10,163 bases of DNA from assembly GCA_027061625.1 (NCBI GenBank), contig JAMOVF010000069.1, positions 1-10,163 on the forward strand. The letters are read 5' to 3'. The DNA is from Deltaproteobacteria bacterium (lineage in GTDB: Bacteria; Desulfobacterota; Dissulfuribacteria; Dissulfuribacterales; JALVPX01). This document shows, one piece after another, positions 1 through 7,581 of the stretch; position 1 is the first letter of the stretch; each line of letters opens with the position of its first letter. The translations under genes and the position numbers were made by a program. The notes below the pieces were generated by a model that was not told where the DNA came from, did not search any database, and worked only from the letters and a program-made list of their open reading frames with translations.

Positions 1-104
1 TTAATGAGCCTGATATAATTGAAGGCGCTGAGCTTTTAAAGATAGATACTGCTAAACCAGTAGAAGAGATTGTTGATGAACTTTTAAGGCGTCTGCCTGT
101 ATAG
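1..104 (+). CDS. 3' end of an unidentified protein, possibly a P-loop kinase
   Basis: Only the last 33 codons are present, read from position 3 to a TAG stop at 102-104. The tail runs NEPDIIEGAELLKIDTAKPV and then a charged amphipathic helix ending in RRLPV. A pattern of 'x-IDT-x-KP-x-EEI-x-x-x-L' near the C-terminus is common in small P-loop kinases (APS kinase-like, gluconate kinase-like and related AAA-type nucleotide kinases), where the beta strand ending in DT is followed by a last helix. That resemblance is from memory and rests on a short stretch, so the function is a weak inference. The gene converges with the secreted-protein gene on the opposite strand, and an inverted repeat lies just after its stop. 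Confidence 0.55.
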   Translation, partial: NEPDIIEGAELLKIDTAKPVEEIVDELLRRLPV

Positions 105-114
105 AGTTTGGTAG

Positions 115-169
115 GTGGCGTATCCTAATTTACTAATATTGGAAGATCAACTTAAGCAGGATACGCCAC
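115..169. terminator. inverted repeat between convergent genes, possible terminator
   Basis: The 12-base arms GTGGCGTATCCT (115-126) and AGGATACGCCAC (158-169) are perfectly complementary, with a 31-base loop. They lie between the stop of the left partial gene and the stop of the minus-strand PEP-CTERM gene. The position suits a shared terminator, but the loop is long and only a short T-rich run follows. A protein-binding palindrome is also possible. Confidence 0.45.
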
Positions 170-227
170 TTTATAGTTCTTATACCTATCTATATACAGA
201 TAATGATTTTATCATATAAATTTGAAA

Positions 228-1142
228 TCAACCTGGTGTACCATTTTTCTTGTACCAAGTCCGCTTTATAATCAATCCTGCTAGACTTGAACTGAATAAC
301 CATAATGTACCTGGTATAGGAACGGTTGAGGAAGCAAGATCGCCTCGACCTGCATTAAAGCTAGAAATGATATCAGAGTAAAGTAGATGACGACTAAAAT
401 TTTGATCAAAGTAATAAATATCATCGTATCCATTGACTTCATAGGCAAACAGATTGAACGAACTTGAATCGCTTGGAAAAGCAAGCCCTGGATAAAAAGG
501 ATGTTCAGACCAACCAACAGGAGCAGGCTCTCTATGGGTATCAGTAAAAAGAAGATTCATTGTTCCACTATTTATATCAAGACTATATATATTGTTACCT
601 GCGCTTATAAAAAAAGAGCCACCTTGTTTTATAGCAATATCAGTACCTGTACCAATTGAGTATTGAAGCTTGACCGGAGTCCCTTGAATATTTCCATTTT
701 GCGGATTGATGCGAAGCAACTCATCGGATTGTTCATCAACAGCCCATAAAACTCCGTTTGAATCGAAAGCAGCTCCTCGTATTTTTCTACTGCTAAGCGG
801 TGAACCAACCACTGTTGCTTGAGCTGTATTACTATTGATTTTAACCAATTGAGAATTTGAACCGGTTAATACGAAGCCCATAAGACCATATCTCGAAGAT
901 AGCGCCAAACCATCCACATCTACAGATTGATTATTGAGCTTTACCACTCCAATATCTTGAAAAGAGGAACCATCTTCTTGGAAAGAAAAAAGTTGAGACG
1001 GCGGAAATGATGGATTACCTGGACATATTGGATCACCTGCACACGTTTTTATTCCAAATATTGTTGCATGTGCAGAAGTAATTAAAATAAAGAGAAAGAA
1101 AAACAAACTAAAAATAGGAAAAAGAAGAAAAGATTTTTTCAT
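228..1142 (-). CDS. secreted beta-propeller-like protein with PEP-CTERM sorting signal
   Basis: This is a 304-residue exported protein. Residues 1-26 form a signal peptide (MKK, a long Phe/Leu/Ile core, then TSAHA with likely cleavage before TIFG). A small two-Cys segment follows (Cys34, Cys40). The body shows about four blade-like repeats (roughly 78-110, 120-155, 166-195 and 219-250) of the form 'G-x-A-F...G-x-LW...L-x-x-INPxxG', typical of NHL-like propellers. The C-terminus has VPIPGT at 274-279, a hydrophobic helix to about 292, then KR, which is the architecture of PEP-CTERM exosortase substrates (VPxPxxLWLF variant). The tail after KR is longer than usual. The frame is open upstream to position 1208, but AAGGGGG sits 7 bases before the ATG at 1142 and the signal peptide begins there, so I use that start. 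Such proteins are normally processed at the inner membrane and released to the surface or extracellular matrix. The exact role is unknown. Confidence 0.8.
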   Translation of the reverse strand: MKKSFLLFPIFSLFFFLFILITSAHATIFGIKTCAGDPICPGNPSFPPSQLFSFQEDGSSFQDIGVVKLNNQSVDVDGLALSSRYGLMGFVLTGSNSQLVKINSNTAQATVVGSPLSSRKIRGAAFDSNGVLWAVDEQSDELLRINPQNGNIQGTPVKLQYSIGTGTDIAIKQGGSFFISAGNNIYSLDINSGTMNLLFTDTHREPAPVGWSEHPFYPGLAFPSDSSSFNLFAYEVNGYDDIYYFDQNFSRHLLYSDIISSFNAGRGDLASSTVPIPGTLWLFSSSLAGLIIKRTWYKKNGTPG

Positions 1143-1245
1143 TATATTACCCCCTTCATGAAATTTACCCCTATCTCTATTTCTCCCACGTGCCCTTTGG
1201 GCCAGCATTTCAAAATATAGGGAAAGTTCTAATTTCAGCCTATCT

Positions 1246-1262
1246 TTTTAGCAAAGCTAAAA
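1246..1262. repeat. perfect short palindrome upstream of PEP-CTERM gene
   Basis: TTTTAGC and GCTAAAA (7 bases each) flank an AAA loop. It lies about 100 bases upstream of the PEP-CTERM gene start and could be an operator or a weak hairpin. No function is assigned. Confidence 0.4.
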
Positions 1263-1310
1263 TTTGCCAGTAAAGCTAGTGGATCAAGCTCCTGTTTAAT
1301 TTCTATTGCA

Positions 1311-1423
1311 TTTTATCATTTCACTTTTTATGCCAAAAGATTACATATAACCATCTAAAATTTTTACAAATTTAATCAGTCTGTTTAGAGGTAAAAAAGA
1401 AGTGGTGCATATCAACCATTTTA
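1311..1423. repeat. tandem direct repeat, copy 1
   Basis: This copy begins TTTTATCATTTCA and ends in a 28-base block at 1396-1423 containing GTGGTGCATATCAACC. That block is identical to 1519-1546 in copy 2. Between the ends the copies differ by scattered substitutions and small indels. No reading frame is conserved, so selection, if any, is on DNA or RNA. Confidence 0.85.
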
Positions 1424-1436
1424 GAATAGTTATAGC

Positions 1437-1546
1437 TTTTTATCATTTCATTTTTTATGTTAAAAGAATCTATAACCATTTAAATTTTTTAATAAATTTA
1501 ACCAGTCGGTTTAGAGATAAAGAAGTGGTGCATATCAACCATTTTA
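1437..1546. repeat. tandem direct repeat, copy 2
   Basis: This second copy starts 126 bases after copy 1 and ends with the identical 28-base block at 1519-1546. A 13-base spacer ending in TAGC separates the copies, and TAGC also occurs shortly after copy 2. The low divergence suggests a fairly recent duplication or maintained regulatory sites. Confidence 0.85.
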
Positions 1547-1832
1547 AATCTAGCTCTGGTGTATATGGCGCATAGATATATCCTTTAATCCTCTGTTCTC
1601 ATCTAATGTGATTTCTTCTTGTAGCAGCTTTGTCCCTCTCATATGTAATTTTCCTAAAATCACGGGGGAGATGACAAATTTATTTGTTACATAGTAGTTA
1701 TCTGTCCATAACACTATTTATATGAAAAGGTTGTAAAAACAGCGTTAATCGAGTACTTGAAACCGGGAGATAACGTTAAATGCGTCATCTTTGTTCGGTA
1801 ATAATCAACACACCTTAACGCCTTTAAAATAT

Positions 1833-1837
1833 GGGAG
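1833..1837 (+). promoter_or_regulatory. ribosome binding site that sets the phosphorylase start
   Basis: GGGAG lies 5 bases before the ATG at 1843. The in-frame ATG at 1831 overlaps this site and has no purine-rich sequence before it, so the start at 1843 is preferred. Confidence 0.65.
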
Positions 1838-1842
1838 ATCAT

Positions 1843-4413
1843 ATGCCTGTAATTCAATCAATAACTATTTTGCCAAACCTTCCTGAAAGGCTTAAACCCC
1901 TTATGGAAATAGCCAACAACTTATGGTGGACATGGACGCCAGAAGCAATATATCTGTTTCAAGATGTTGACAGGGAGTTGTGGGAACGATGTGGTCATAA
2001 CCCAGTTTTGATGCTTGGCACCATTGAGCAGCTGAGGCTGGAGGAGCTGGAACGGGATGAGGTCTTCATCGCAAGGATGGAAGATATACTCGAAGAGCTC
2101 CATAGATATCTCAAGGCTCAGACCTGGTATTTATCCCCGGCTAAAGGCCCATCCAAGGGGAGAATCGCCTATTTCTCAGCTGAATTTGGTCTTCATGAGA
2201 GCCTTCCTCTTTATTCCGGAGGCCTAGGAATTCTTGCTGGCGATCATATGAAGTCCGCTAGTGATTTGGGCCTTCCTATGATCGGGGTAGGCCTTTTATA
2301 CAAACATGGATATTTTCAGCAATATCTCAATCCAGATGGCTGGCAGATGGAGACCTACCCTTCAAATGACTTTTACAACATGCCCATTACTATGGTGAGG
2401 GACAAAAATGGAGAACCTGTAACTGTGAGTGTGGATCTGCCTGGGAGGAAGGTGTGGATTCGAATATGGCAGCTTACAGTGGGCAGGGTAAAAATATATA
2501 TGCTGGATACAGATGTTCCCCTAAACAACAGCGCAGATCGCCAAATTACTTCTTACTTGTATGGAGGCAACAATGAAACCAGGCTCCAGCAGGAAATAGT
2601 CCTGGGCATTGGAGGAATCAGGGCATTAAAGGCCCTTAATGAAGAGCCTTCGGTATGTCATATGAATGAAGGCCATTCTGCATTCATGGCCTTAGAAAGG
2701 TTGAGGCAGTTAGTAAAAGATGAGGGCCTTAGCTTTGATGAAGCTATGGAAGTAGTGAGAAATACAAGTGTTTTCACCACTCATACACCAGTGCCTGCTG
2801 GCATAGACCGTTTCCCTCCCGACATGATAGGCAGATATTTTGGCGGTGTAGTGCAGGAGCTTGGGATAGATATGAACACATTCCTAGGCCTGGGCAGAAT
2901 TAATCCATATGATCAGCAGGAACTATTCTGCATGGCTGTTTTGGCCATAAAGATGGCCTCTCAGACCAATGGAGTCAGCAAACTCCATGGCGAGGTCTCA
3001 AGGCGCATGTGGGCCAAAATCTGGCCTAAGCTGCCCAGGCATGAAGTACCAATAACCCATATAACAAATGGGGTGCACACACTTGGCTGGCTCTCTATGG
3101 AGATGGCAAGGCTCTATGAAAGGCATTTGGGTTCCAGATGGATAGATGAACCTGCCAATCATGAGATATGGAAACGTGTGGAACAGATTCCTCCCTTTGA
3201 GCTGTGGCGCAGTCGGGAACGGTTAAGAGACAATCTCATTACCTTTGCAAGGCAGAGGCTGGTTAAACAGCTAAAGGCAAAAGGGGCGCCACGATACCAG
3301 ATTGAACAGGCAGAAGAAGTGCTGGACCCAGAGGCCTTGACTATTGGTTTTGCAAGGCGCTTTGCCACATATAAACGGGCCACTTTGATTTTCAGAAATG
3401 TGGAAAGGCTTAAATCCATACTTACCAGGGCAGACAGGCCTGTACAGATAATATTCAGCGGCAAGGCACACCCAAAGGATAAGCAGGGAAAAGAGTTGAT
3501 CCATAAAGTTGTGGAAATGGCTAACAGGCCTGATTTGAGAAAACACATAGTCTTTATTGAAAATTATGACATAGAGGTTGCCAGAAATCTTGTACAGGGA
3601 GTTGATGTGTGGCTGAATACTCCAAGAAGGCCTATGGAGGCCAGTGGAACCAGCGGCATGAAGGTAACGGCAAATGGGGGCATAAACCTTTCTGTTCTGG
3701 ATGGCTGGTGGGCAGAAGGCTTTAATGGTTCAAACGGCTGGGCAATAGGGGCTGGTGAGGAGTATTCAGACCCTGAAGTGCAGGATGAAGTGGAAAGCCG
3801 CCTGCTTTATGAACTTTTGGAAAACACCGTAGTGCCCCTCTTTTATGAACGTACCTCAAGAAATATTCCCAAAGGTTGGGTACAGATGATGAAGAATTCC
3901 ATTCAATCCATCTGCCCCTATTTCAATACCAACAGGATGGTGGAAGAGTATTCTTCAACATTCTATTTACCCAATATGCATCGATGGGAAATGCTGGCCC
4001 AGAATAAGTGGTTGGAGGCAAAGGAGATCACGGAATGGAAAAGGCGCATCTATGCCATATGGCCCAGAATCAAGATTGTGGATGTCCAGATTCCCTTTGA
4101 AGGCTCGCCAAAGGTGGGAGACAGGCTGCCTGTAAAGGCATGGCTGGATCTTGCAGAGCTTTCTCCAGAGGAAGTCAGGGTTGAAGCCTACATAGGGCAC
4201 TTGGATGATGCTGGTCAGATCCCAAAAGGTCATCCCCTGCCCCTTCTTCCTACTGGTGAATTTAAAGATGGCTTATGCGAATATGCAGGGAATATTCTCT
4301 GTCTTTCAAGTGGCAGGATTGGATTTACCATAAGGTGTTATCCTTACAGAAAAGAGCTGAGCCATAAATTTGAACTTGGGCTGCTTACTTGGTGGGAATC
4401 ATCAAATCAATAA
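1843..4413 (+). CDS. glgP: alpha-glucan (glycogen/maltodextrin) phosphorylase
   Basis: A cytoplasmic PLP-dependent GT35 enzyme that cleaves alpha-1,4-glucans with phosphate to release glucose-1-phosphate (EC 2.4.1.1). The 856 residues match the long bacterial/archaeal-type subfamily rather than the E. coli GlgP/MalP type. Residues ~10-100 form the extra N-terminal domain (LPERLKPL...NLWWTWTPEA). The phosphorylase core follows, with SAEFG (112-116), YSGGLGILAGDH, CHMNEGHSAF, TTHTPVPAG (312-320), ITNGVH, GFARRFATYKR (502-512) and FSGKAHPKDKQGK. EASGTSGMK carries the expected PLP-binding lysine at 607, followed by NGGINLSVLDGWW. The last ~120 residues form the C-terminal beta domain usual for the subfamily. 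All expected core motifs are present and no disruption is seen. It is monocistronic here, ends at a strong terminator and converges with adk, so no other glycogen gene is adjacent. The leader upstream is long and non-coding. Confidence 0.95.
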   Translation: MPVIQSITILPNLPERLKPLMEIANNLWWTWTPEAIYLFQDVDRELWERCGHNPVLMLGTIEQLRLEELERDEVFIARMEDILEELHRYLKAQTWYLSPAKGPSKGRIAYFSAEFGLHESLPLYSGGLGILAGDHMKSASDLGLPMIGVGLLYKHGYFQQYLNPDGWQMETYPSNDFYNMPITMVRDKNGEPVTVSVDLPGRKVWIRIWQLTVGRVKIYMLDTDVPLNNSADRQITSYLYGGNNETRLQQEIVLGIGGIRALKALNEEPSVCHMNEGHSAFMALERLRQLVKDEGLSFDEAMEVVRNTSVFTTHTPVPAGIDRFPPDMIGRYFGGVVQELGIDMNTFLGLGRINPYDQQELFCMAVLAIKMASQTNGVSKLHGEVSRRMWAKIWPKLPRHEVPITHITNGVHTLGWLSMEMARLYERHLGSRWIDEPANHEIWKRVEQIPPFELWRSRERLRDNLITFARQRLVKQLKAKGAPRYQIEQAEEVLDPEALTIGFARRFATYKRATLIFRNVERLKSILTRADRPVQIIFSGKAHPKDKQGKELIHKVVEMANRPDLRKHIVFIENYDIEVARNLVQGVDVWLNTPRRPMEASGTSGMKVTANGGINLSVLDGWWAEGFNGSNGWAIGAGEEYSDPEVQDEVESRLLYELLENTVVPLFYERTSRNIPKGWVQMMKNSIQSICPYFNTNRMVEEYSSTFYLPNMHRWEMLAQNKWLEAKEITEWKRRIYAIWPRIKIVDVQIPFEGSPKVGDRLPVKAWLDLAELSPEEVRVEAYIGHLDDAGQIPKGHPLPLLPTGEFKDGLCEYAGNILCLSSGRIGFTIRCYPYRKELSHKFELGLLTWWESSNQ

Positions 4414-4414
4414 A

Positions 4415-4440
4415 AAAGGCCTGGTAGAATCCAGGCCTTT
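4415..4440. terminator. bidirectional rho-independent terminator
   Basis: The 10-base arms AAAGGCCTGG and CCAGGCCTTT are perfectly complementary around a TAGAAT loop, directly after the phosphorylase stop. On the minus strand the stem is followed by a T tract (complement of the A run at 4412-4417), so it should stop adk transcription well. On the plus strand the tail is shorter (TTTAT). Confidence 0.88.
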
Positions 4441-4471
4441 ATAAAAGAATTTATTATTAAGTTCTATTTAA

Positions 4472-5182
<711 letters not shown>

Positions 5183-5240
5183 TCAAAAAAAGCAAAGGCT
5201 AAATTACCCTATAAATTTTGTGACTTATTTCATAAAGGCC

Positions 5241-5564
5241 TTACTGTTTACCATCTGTATCAAGGGTTTCTTTTAAAGCATTAAGAATTAGTTCTTTCGG
5301 AGGAATCGCCGATCCCATATAACGCCTTCAAGATAGGCTGAACTGGCCGATATTCCTGGCCTCTGGTTCAATATCCAAACCATTTACGTGTATAGTTGGG
5401 CTGCCAATGTGCCTGAATTTTCTTGCCTCCTCTTCATTGCTCACTACCACATCCTCAAGCTCAATTTCTGCTCCAAACTCTTCAGCCACTTCTTTGATAA
5501 GGTCAATGGTTTTTGGTGTAGCCCCGCATGAATTCATATGAATTACCTGGATTTTTATAGCCAT
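5241..5564 (-). CDS. candidate selenoprotein, small thioredoxin-fold-like redox protein (TGA at 5328-5330 read as Sec)
   Basis: Translation from the ATG at 5564 gives 78 residues and then an in-frame TGA at 5328-5330. Beyond it the frame stays open for 28 codons to a TAA at 5241-5243, giving 107 residues with Sec at position 79. The first part looks thioredoxin/glutaredoxin-like: beta strand IKIQVIHM, Cys13 in NSCGATP, helix, strand ELEDVVV, then GSPTIHVNGLDIEPEA with the cis-Pro motif. Bacterial relatives of this fold that I recall end in 'CRxY...G(I/L/V)PPxExIxxAL'. Here the sequence is SLS-U-RRYMGSAIPPKELILNAL, so the TGA falls exactly where relatives have Cys, and the expected tail is present only beyond it. 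A SECIS-like hairpin follows the TGA. A redox role using Cys13 and Sec79 is inferred; substrate and partner are unknown. GGGG lies 8 bases before the ATG. If the TGA were a true stop, the product would be a truncated 78-residue protein. Sec-insertion genes are outside the window. Confidence 0.75.
5302..5316 (-). promoter_or_regulatory. bacterial SECIS-like hairpin
   Basis: The mRNA forms GGGAUC-GGC-GAUUCC: six pairs (one G-U) around a three-base loop beginning with G. The loop starts 17 bases after the UGA. This agrees with the published general form of bacterial SECIS elements as I remember it: short upper stem, small loop with G in its first two bases, and 16-37 bases from the UGA. The hairpin lies inside the coding sequence, as bacterial elements do. 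Confidence 0.6.
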
Positions 5565-5579
5565 ATTAATAACCCCATT

Positions 5580-5608
5580 TTAATACTTAAAAATAATTGT
5601 ACTGCCAA
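5580..5608 (-). promoter_or_regulatory. possible sigma-70 promoter for the selenoprotein gene
   Basis: On the minus strand TTGGCA (5603-5608) and TATTAA (5580-5585) are separated by 17 bases. The predicted start would leave a leader of only about 9 bases, which makes the assignment uncertain. Confidence 0.3.
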
Positions 5609-5651
5609 AGCTTAATCCCAAATTATGCATTACAAAAGTGGGCAAATTAAA

Positions 5652-5680
5652 TTGATTAGGCCATTTATTCATCATATAGA
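5652..5680 (+). promoter_or_regulatory. possible sigma-70 promoter for the TRAP permease operon
   Basis: TTGATT (5652-5657) and TATAGA (5675-5680) are separated by 17 bases, about 40 bases before the small permease start. Each hexamer matches consensus at four of six positions. Confidence 0.4.
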
Positions 5681-5721
5681 GGTTGCACATACCCGTGAGT
5701 GGCAGTAATTGATGGTGGCAA

Positions 5722-6255
5722 ATGGTTACCTTGGCAAAATTACTTATAAGGTTATTTGACCGCATAAATGAAATTGCTGGAAGGAGTGTTTCCTGGCTGA
5801 CACTCCTATTGGTTCTCCTCGTATCGTGCGATGTAGCCATGCGCTACATATTCAATATAAGTTTTGTGGCAGTACAGGAACTGGAATGGCACATATTTTC
5901 AATTATTTTTCTTATTGGAGCAGGATACACCCTTAAACAGAATGGTCATGTACGGGTGGACCTTATTTATCAAAGGCTAAATAAAAGGCACAGGGCCTGG
6001 ATTGACTTGCTGGGCTGCATCTTCTTCCTTTTTCCTGGATGTTTTTTGGTCATCAAGACCTCAATTCCATTTGTGCTTAATTCCTTTTATATACATGAAG
6101 GCTCTCCTGACCCTGGCGGCCTGCCAGCAAGATATATCTTAAAATCAACAATAATTATTGGTTTTTTGCTGCTGCTGTTTCAAGGCACTGCTCTCTTTCT
6201 TAGAAGGCTTTTGTTTTTGTTGAACATAAATGACAGCGACAAGGAGAGTGTGTAG
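5722..6255 (+). CDS. dctQ: TRAP transporter small permease (DctQ-like)
   Basis: The small membrane subunit of a tripartite ATP-independent periplasmic transporter, which works with the large permease to import a substrate delivered by a periplasmic binding protein, driven by an ion gradient. At 177 residues it is normal length. Four hydrophobic segments are visible at roughly 20-42, 54-74, 93-115 and 138-162. DctQ-typical sequence includes DVAMRYIFN, VQELEWHIFSIIFLIGAGYTLK, GHVRVDLIY and EGSPDPGGLPARYILKS; the last resembles subunits of the mannitol/chloroaromatic/keto-acid TRAP branch. The ribosome binding site is weak (GGTGG close to the ATG). The TAG stop shares one base with the GTG start of the large permease, indicating translational coupling. 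The start is divergent from the selenoprotein gene. Confidence 0.9.
   Translation: MVTLAKLLIRLFDRINEIAGRSVSWLTLLLVLLVSCDVAMRYIFNISFVAVQELEWHIFSIIFLIGAGYTLKQNGHVRVDLIYQRLNKRHRAWIDLLGCIFFLFPGCFLVIKTSIPFVLNSFYIHEGSPDPGGLPARYILKSTIIIGFLLLLFQGTALFLRRLLFLLNINDSDKESV
6241..6247 (+). promoter_or_regulatory. ribosome binding site for a GTG start
   Basis: AAGGAGA inside the end of the small permease gene lies about 8 bases before the GTG at 6255. It supports that start even though the codon is not ATG and overlaps the upstream stop. Confidence 0.7.
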
Positions 6256-7574
6256 TGGAATACCTTCCGGCTTGGATGTTCCTTGCCTTGACAATACTCC
6301 TGCTGCTGGGTTTCCCTGTTGCCTTTACACTTCTTGGCACCTCACTGCTATTTGGCCTCATAGGGTTTGGATGGGATTTTTTTAACCTCCTGCCTTTGAG
6401 AATATGGGGCATAATGACCAATTTTACCTTGGTGGCTGTACCACTTTTTATTTTCATGGGAGTCATGCTTGAACGCAGTAAATTGGCCAAAGATCTGCTG
6501 GAGGCCATGTCCCTGCTTTTTGGAAAACGTCAAGGCGGGCTTGCAATTTCAGTAGTTGTTGTTGGCGGTTTACTTGGAGCATCTACAGGTATTGTGGGAG
6601 CCACTGTTGTTACCATGGGGCTTTTGGCTTTACCTACTATGATAAGGCATGGATATCAGCATGAACTGGCCACAGGAACTATCGTTGCTTCAGGCACCTT
6701 GGGCCAGATCATACCTCCAAGCATAGTGCTTGTGTTGCTAGGAGATATAATAGGCGTTTCTGTTGGAGACCTCTTCATGGGGGCTGTTATTCCGGGCCTA
6801 TTGCTGCTTTTGTTCTACATGGCCTATGTTTTGATAATTTCATTTATCAAACCCAGCCTTGCTCCCCCATTACCCTTTGAGAAACTCAATAAAGATTTTA
6901 ACATTAACTCAAAATGGACCTATATTTTTAAGGCCCTGTTTCCGCCTCTTGTGCTTATGGTAGCAGTGCTAGGTTCCATATTTGCGGGTATTGCATCCCC
7001 CACTGAGGCAGCTGGCGTAGGGGCCTTTGGGGCCTTGGTGCTGGCAATTGTAAACAGGCGGTTTAACCTTCAGATCTTGAAAGAAACCATGCTTACCACC
7101 ACCCATCTCACCAGCATGGTCTTTATAATACTGGTGGGCGCTACAGCCTTTGGGCTTGTTTTCAGAGGCTTGGGCGGCGATATGATAGTGCGTGACTTTA
7201 TTTCTCACATCCCCTTTGGCAGATGGGGAATCCTTGTCACAGTAATGGCCATAATTTTTGTGTTGGGCTTCTTCCTTGATTTTATTGAAATCACCTTTAT
7301 TCACATACCGGTGCTTGCGCCAATAATGAAATCAATGGGGTTTGACCCTGTTTGGTTTGCCATTTTATTTGCCTTGAACTTGCAGACTTCCTTTCTTACC
7401 CCGCCCTTTGGGTTTGCCCTATTCTATCTAAAAGGGGTATCGCCTCCTGGCATAAGGACTGAAGAAATCTATAAAGGTGTAATACCCTTTGTACTTATTC
7501 AGCTCCTAGCCCTTGTAACAGTGGCGCTTTTCCCCTCCCTGGCCACCTGGCTGCCAGCTTTCATGAAGAGATGA
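6255..7574 (+). CDS. dctM: TRAP transporter large permease (DctM-like)
   Basis: The ion-coupled channel subunit of the TRAP transporter, in the inner membrane. At 439 residues it is typical in length for a stand-alone DctM, with about a dozen hydrophobic segments along its whole length. Recognisable family blocks include VAVPLFIFMGVMLERS, GGLLGASTGIVGATVVTMG (re-entrant loop-type glycine-rich segment), GTLGQIIPPSIVLVLLGD, GIASPTEAAGVGAFGAL (second inverted-repeat half) and LQTSFLTPPFGFALFYLKG. GTG start with a good ribosome binding site, coupled to the small permease by a one-base overlap. The matching binding-protein gene is not upstream as usual but lies convergent, its stop 7 bases beyond this gene's stop. 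Nothing looks broken. Confidence 0.95.
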   Translation: MEYLPAWMFLALTILLLLGFPVAFTLLGTSLLFGLIGFGWDFFNLLPLRIWGIMTNFTLVAVPLFIFMGVMLERSKLAKDLLEAMSLLFGKRQGGLAISVVVVGGLLGASTGIVGATVVTMGLLALPTMIRHGYQHELATGTIVASGTLGQIIPPSIVLVLLGDIIGVSVGDLFMGAVIPGLLLLLFYMAYVLIISFIKPSLAPPLPFEKLNKDFNINSKWTYIFKALFPPLVLMVAVLGSIFAGIASPTEAAGVGAFGALVLAIVNRRFNLQILKETMLTTTHLTSMVFIILVGATAFGLVFRGLGGDMIVRDFISHIPFGRWGILVTVMAIIFVLGFFLDFIEITFIHIPVLAPIMKSMGFDPVWFAILFALNLQTSFLTPPFGFALFYLKGVSPPGIRTEEIYKGVIPFVLIQLLALVTVALFPSLATWLPAFMKR

Positions 7575-7581
7575 TCTTCTC

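Larger units (their letters stand above)
1143..1842. other. AT-rich non-coding region with tandem repeat between divergent genes
   Basis: About 700 bases separate the divergent starts of the PEP-CTERM gene and the glucan phosphorylase gene. All frames are broken by frequent stops and I see no convincing small gene. It holds the Shine-Dalgarno sequence of the minus-strand gene (1150-1156), a 7-base-stem palindrome at 1246-1262, two tandem copies of a ~110-base unit (1311-1546) and the leader of the phosphorylase gene. A weak promoter-like pair, TTGTTA then CATAAC with a 17-base spacer, lies near 1683-1711 on the plus strand. I do not recognise a riboswitch class in the leader. Confidence 0.6.

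Noticed and set aside
1143..1208. An upstream in-frame start at 1208 that would add 22 residues to the PEP-CTERM protein.
   Set aside because: The added segment is Arg-rich and would precede the signal peptide, while AAGGGGG stands 7 bases before the ATG at 1142.
1209..1310. A sigma-54 promoter before the PEP-CTERM gene, as seen for some exosortase-linked genes.
   Set aside because: On the minus strand a GG and a GC of the right type occur, but their spacing is 14 bases rather than 10.
1311..1546. A CRISPR array or insertion-sequence remnant.
   Set aside because: There are only two ~110-base copies with a 13-base spacer, with no short repeats, no terminal inverted repeats and no transposase remnant.
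1831..1842. An ATG at 1831 as the phosphorylase start.
   Set aside because: It overlaps the GGGAG ribosome site of the ATG at 1843 and has no site of its own. Family members begin close to the later Met.
3159..3548. Two minus-strand open frames inside the phosphorylase gene.
   Set aside because: They are antisense shadows of a highly conserved coding region, with no ribosome site and no recognisable domain.
5187..5240. A rho-independent terminator after the selenoprotein gene.
   Set aside because: A T tract exists on the minus strand, but the only stem before it is about five A-T pairs, too weak to support.
5328..5330. Treating the TGA as the real stop of a 78-residue protein, or as a nonsense mutation in a pseudogene.
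   Set aside because: The frame beyond it encodes a plausible family-like C-terminus, the TGA sits at the expected Cys position, and a SECIS-like hairpin follows. The rest of the gene shows no decay.
5580..5840. A minus-strand open frame of 86 codons across the divergent intergenic region and the small permease start.
   Set aside because: It overlaps the well-supported permease gene and both candidate promoters, and its composition is not protein-like.
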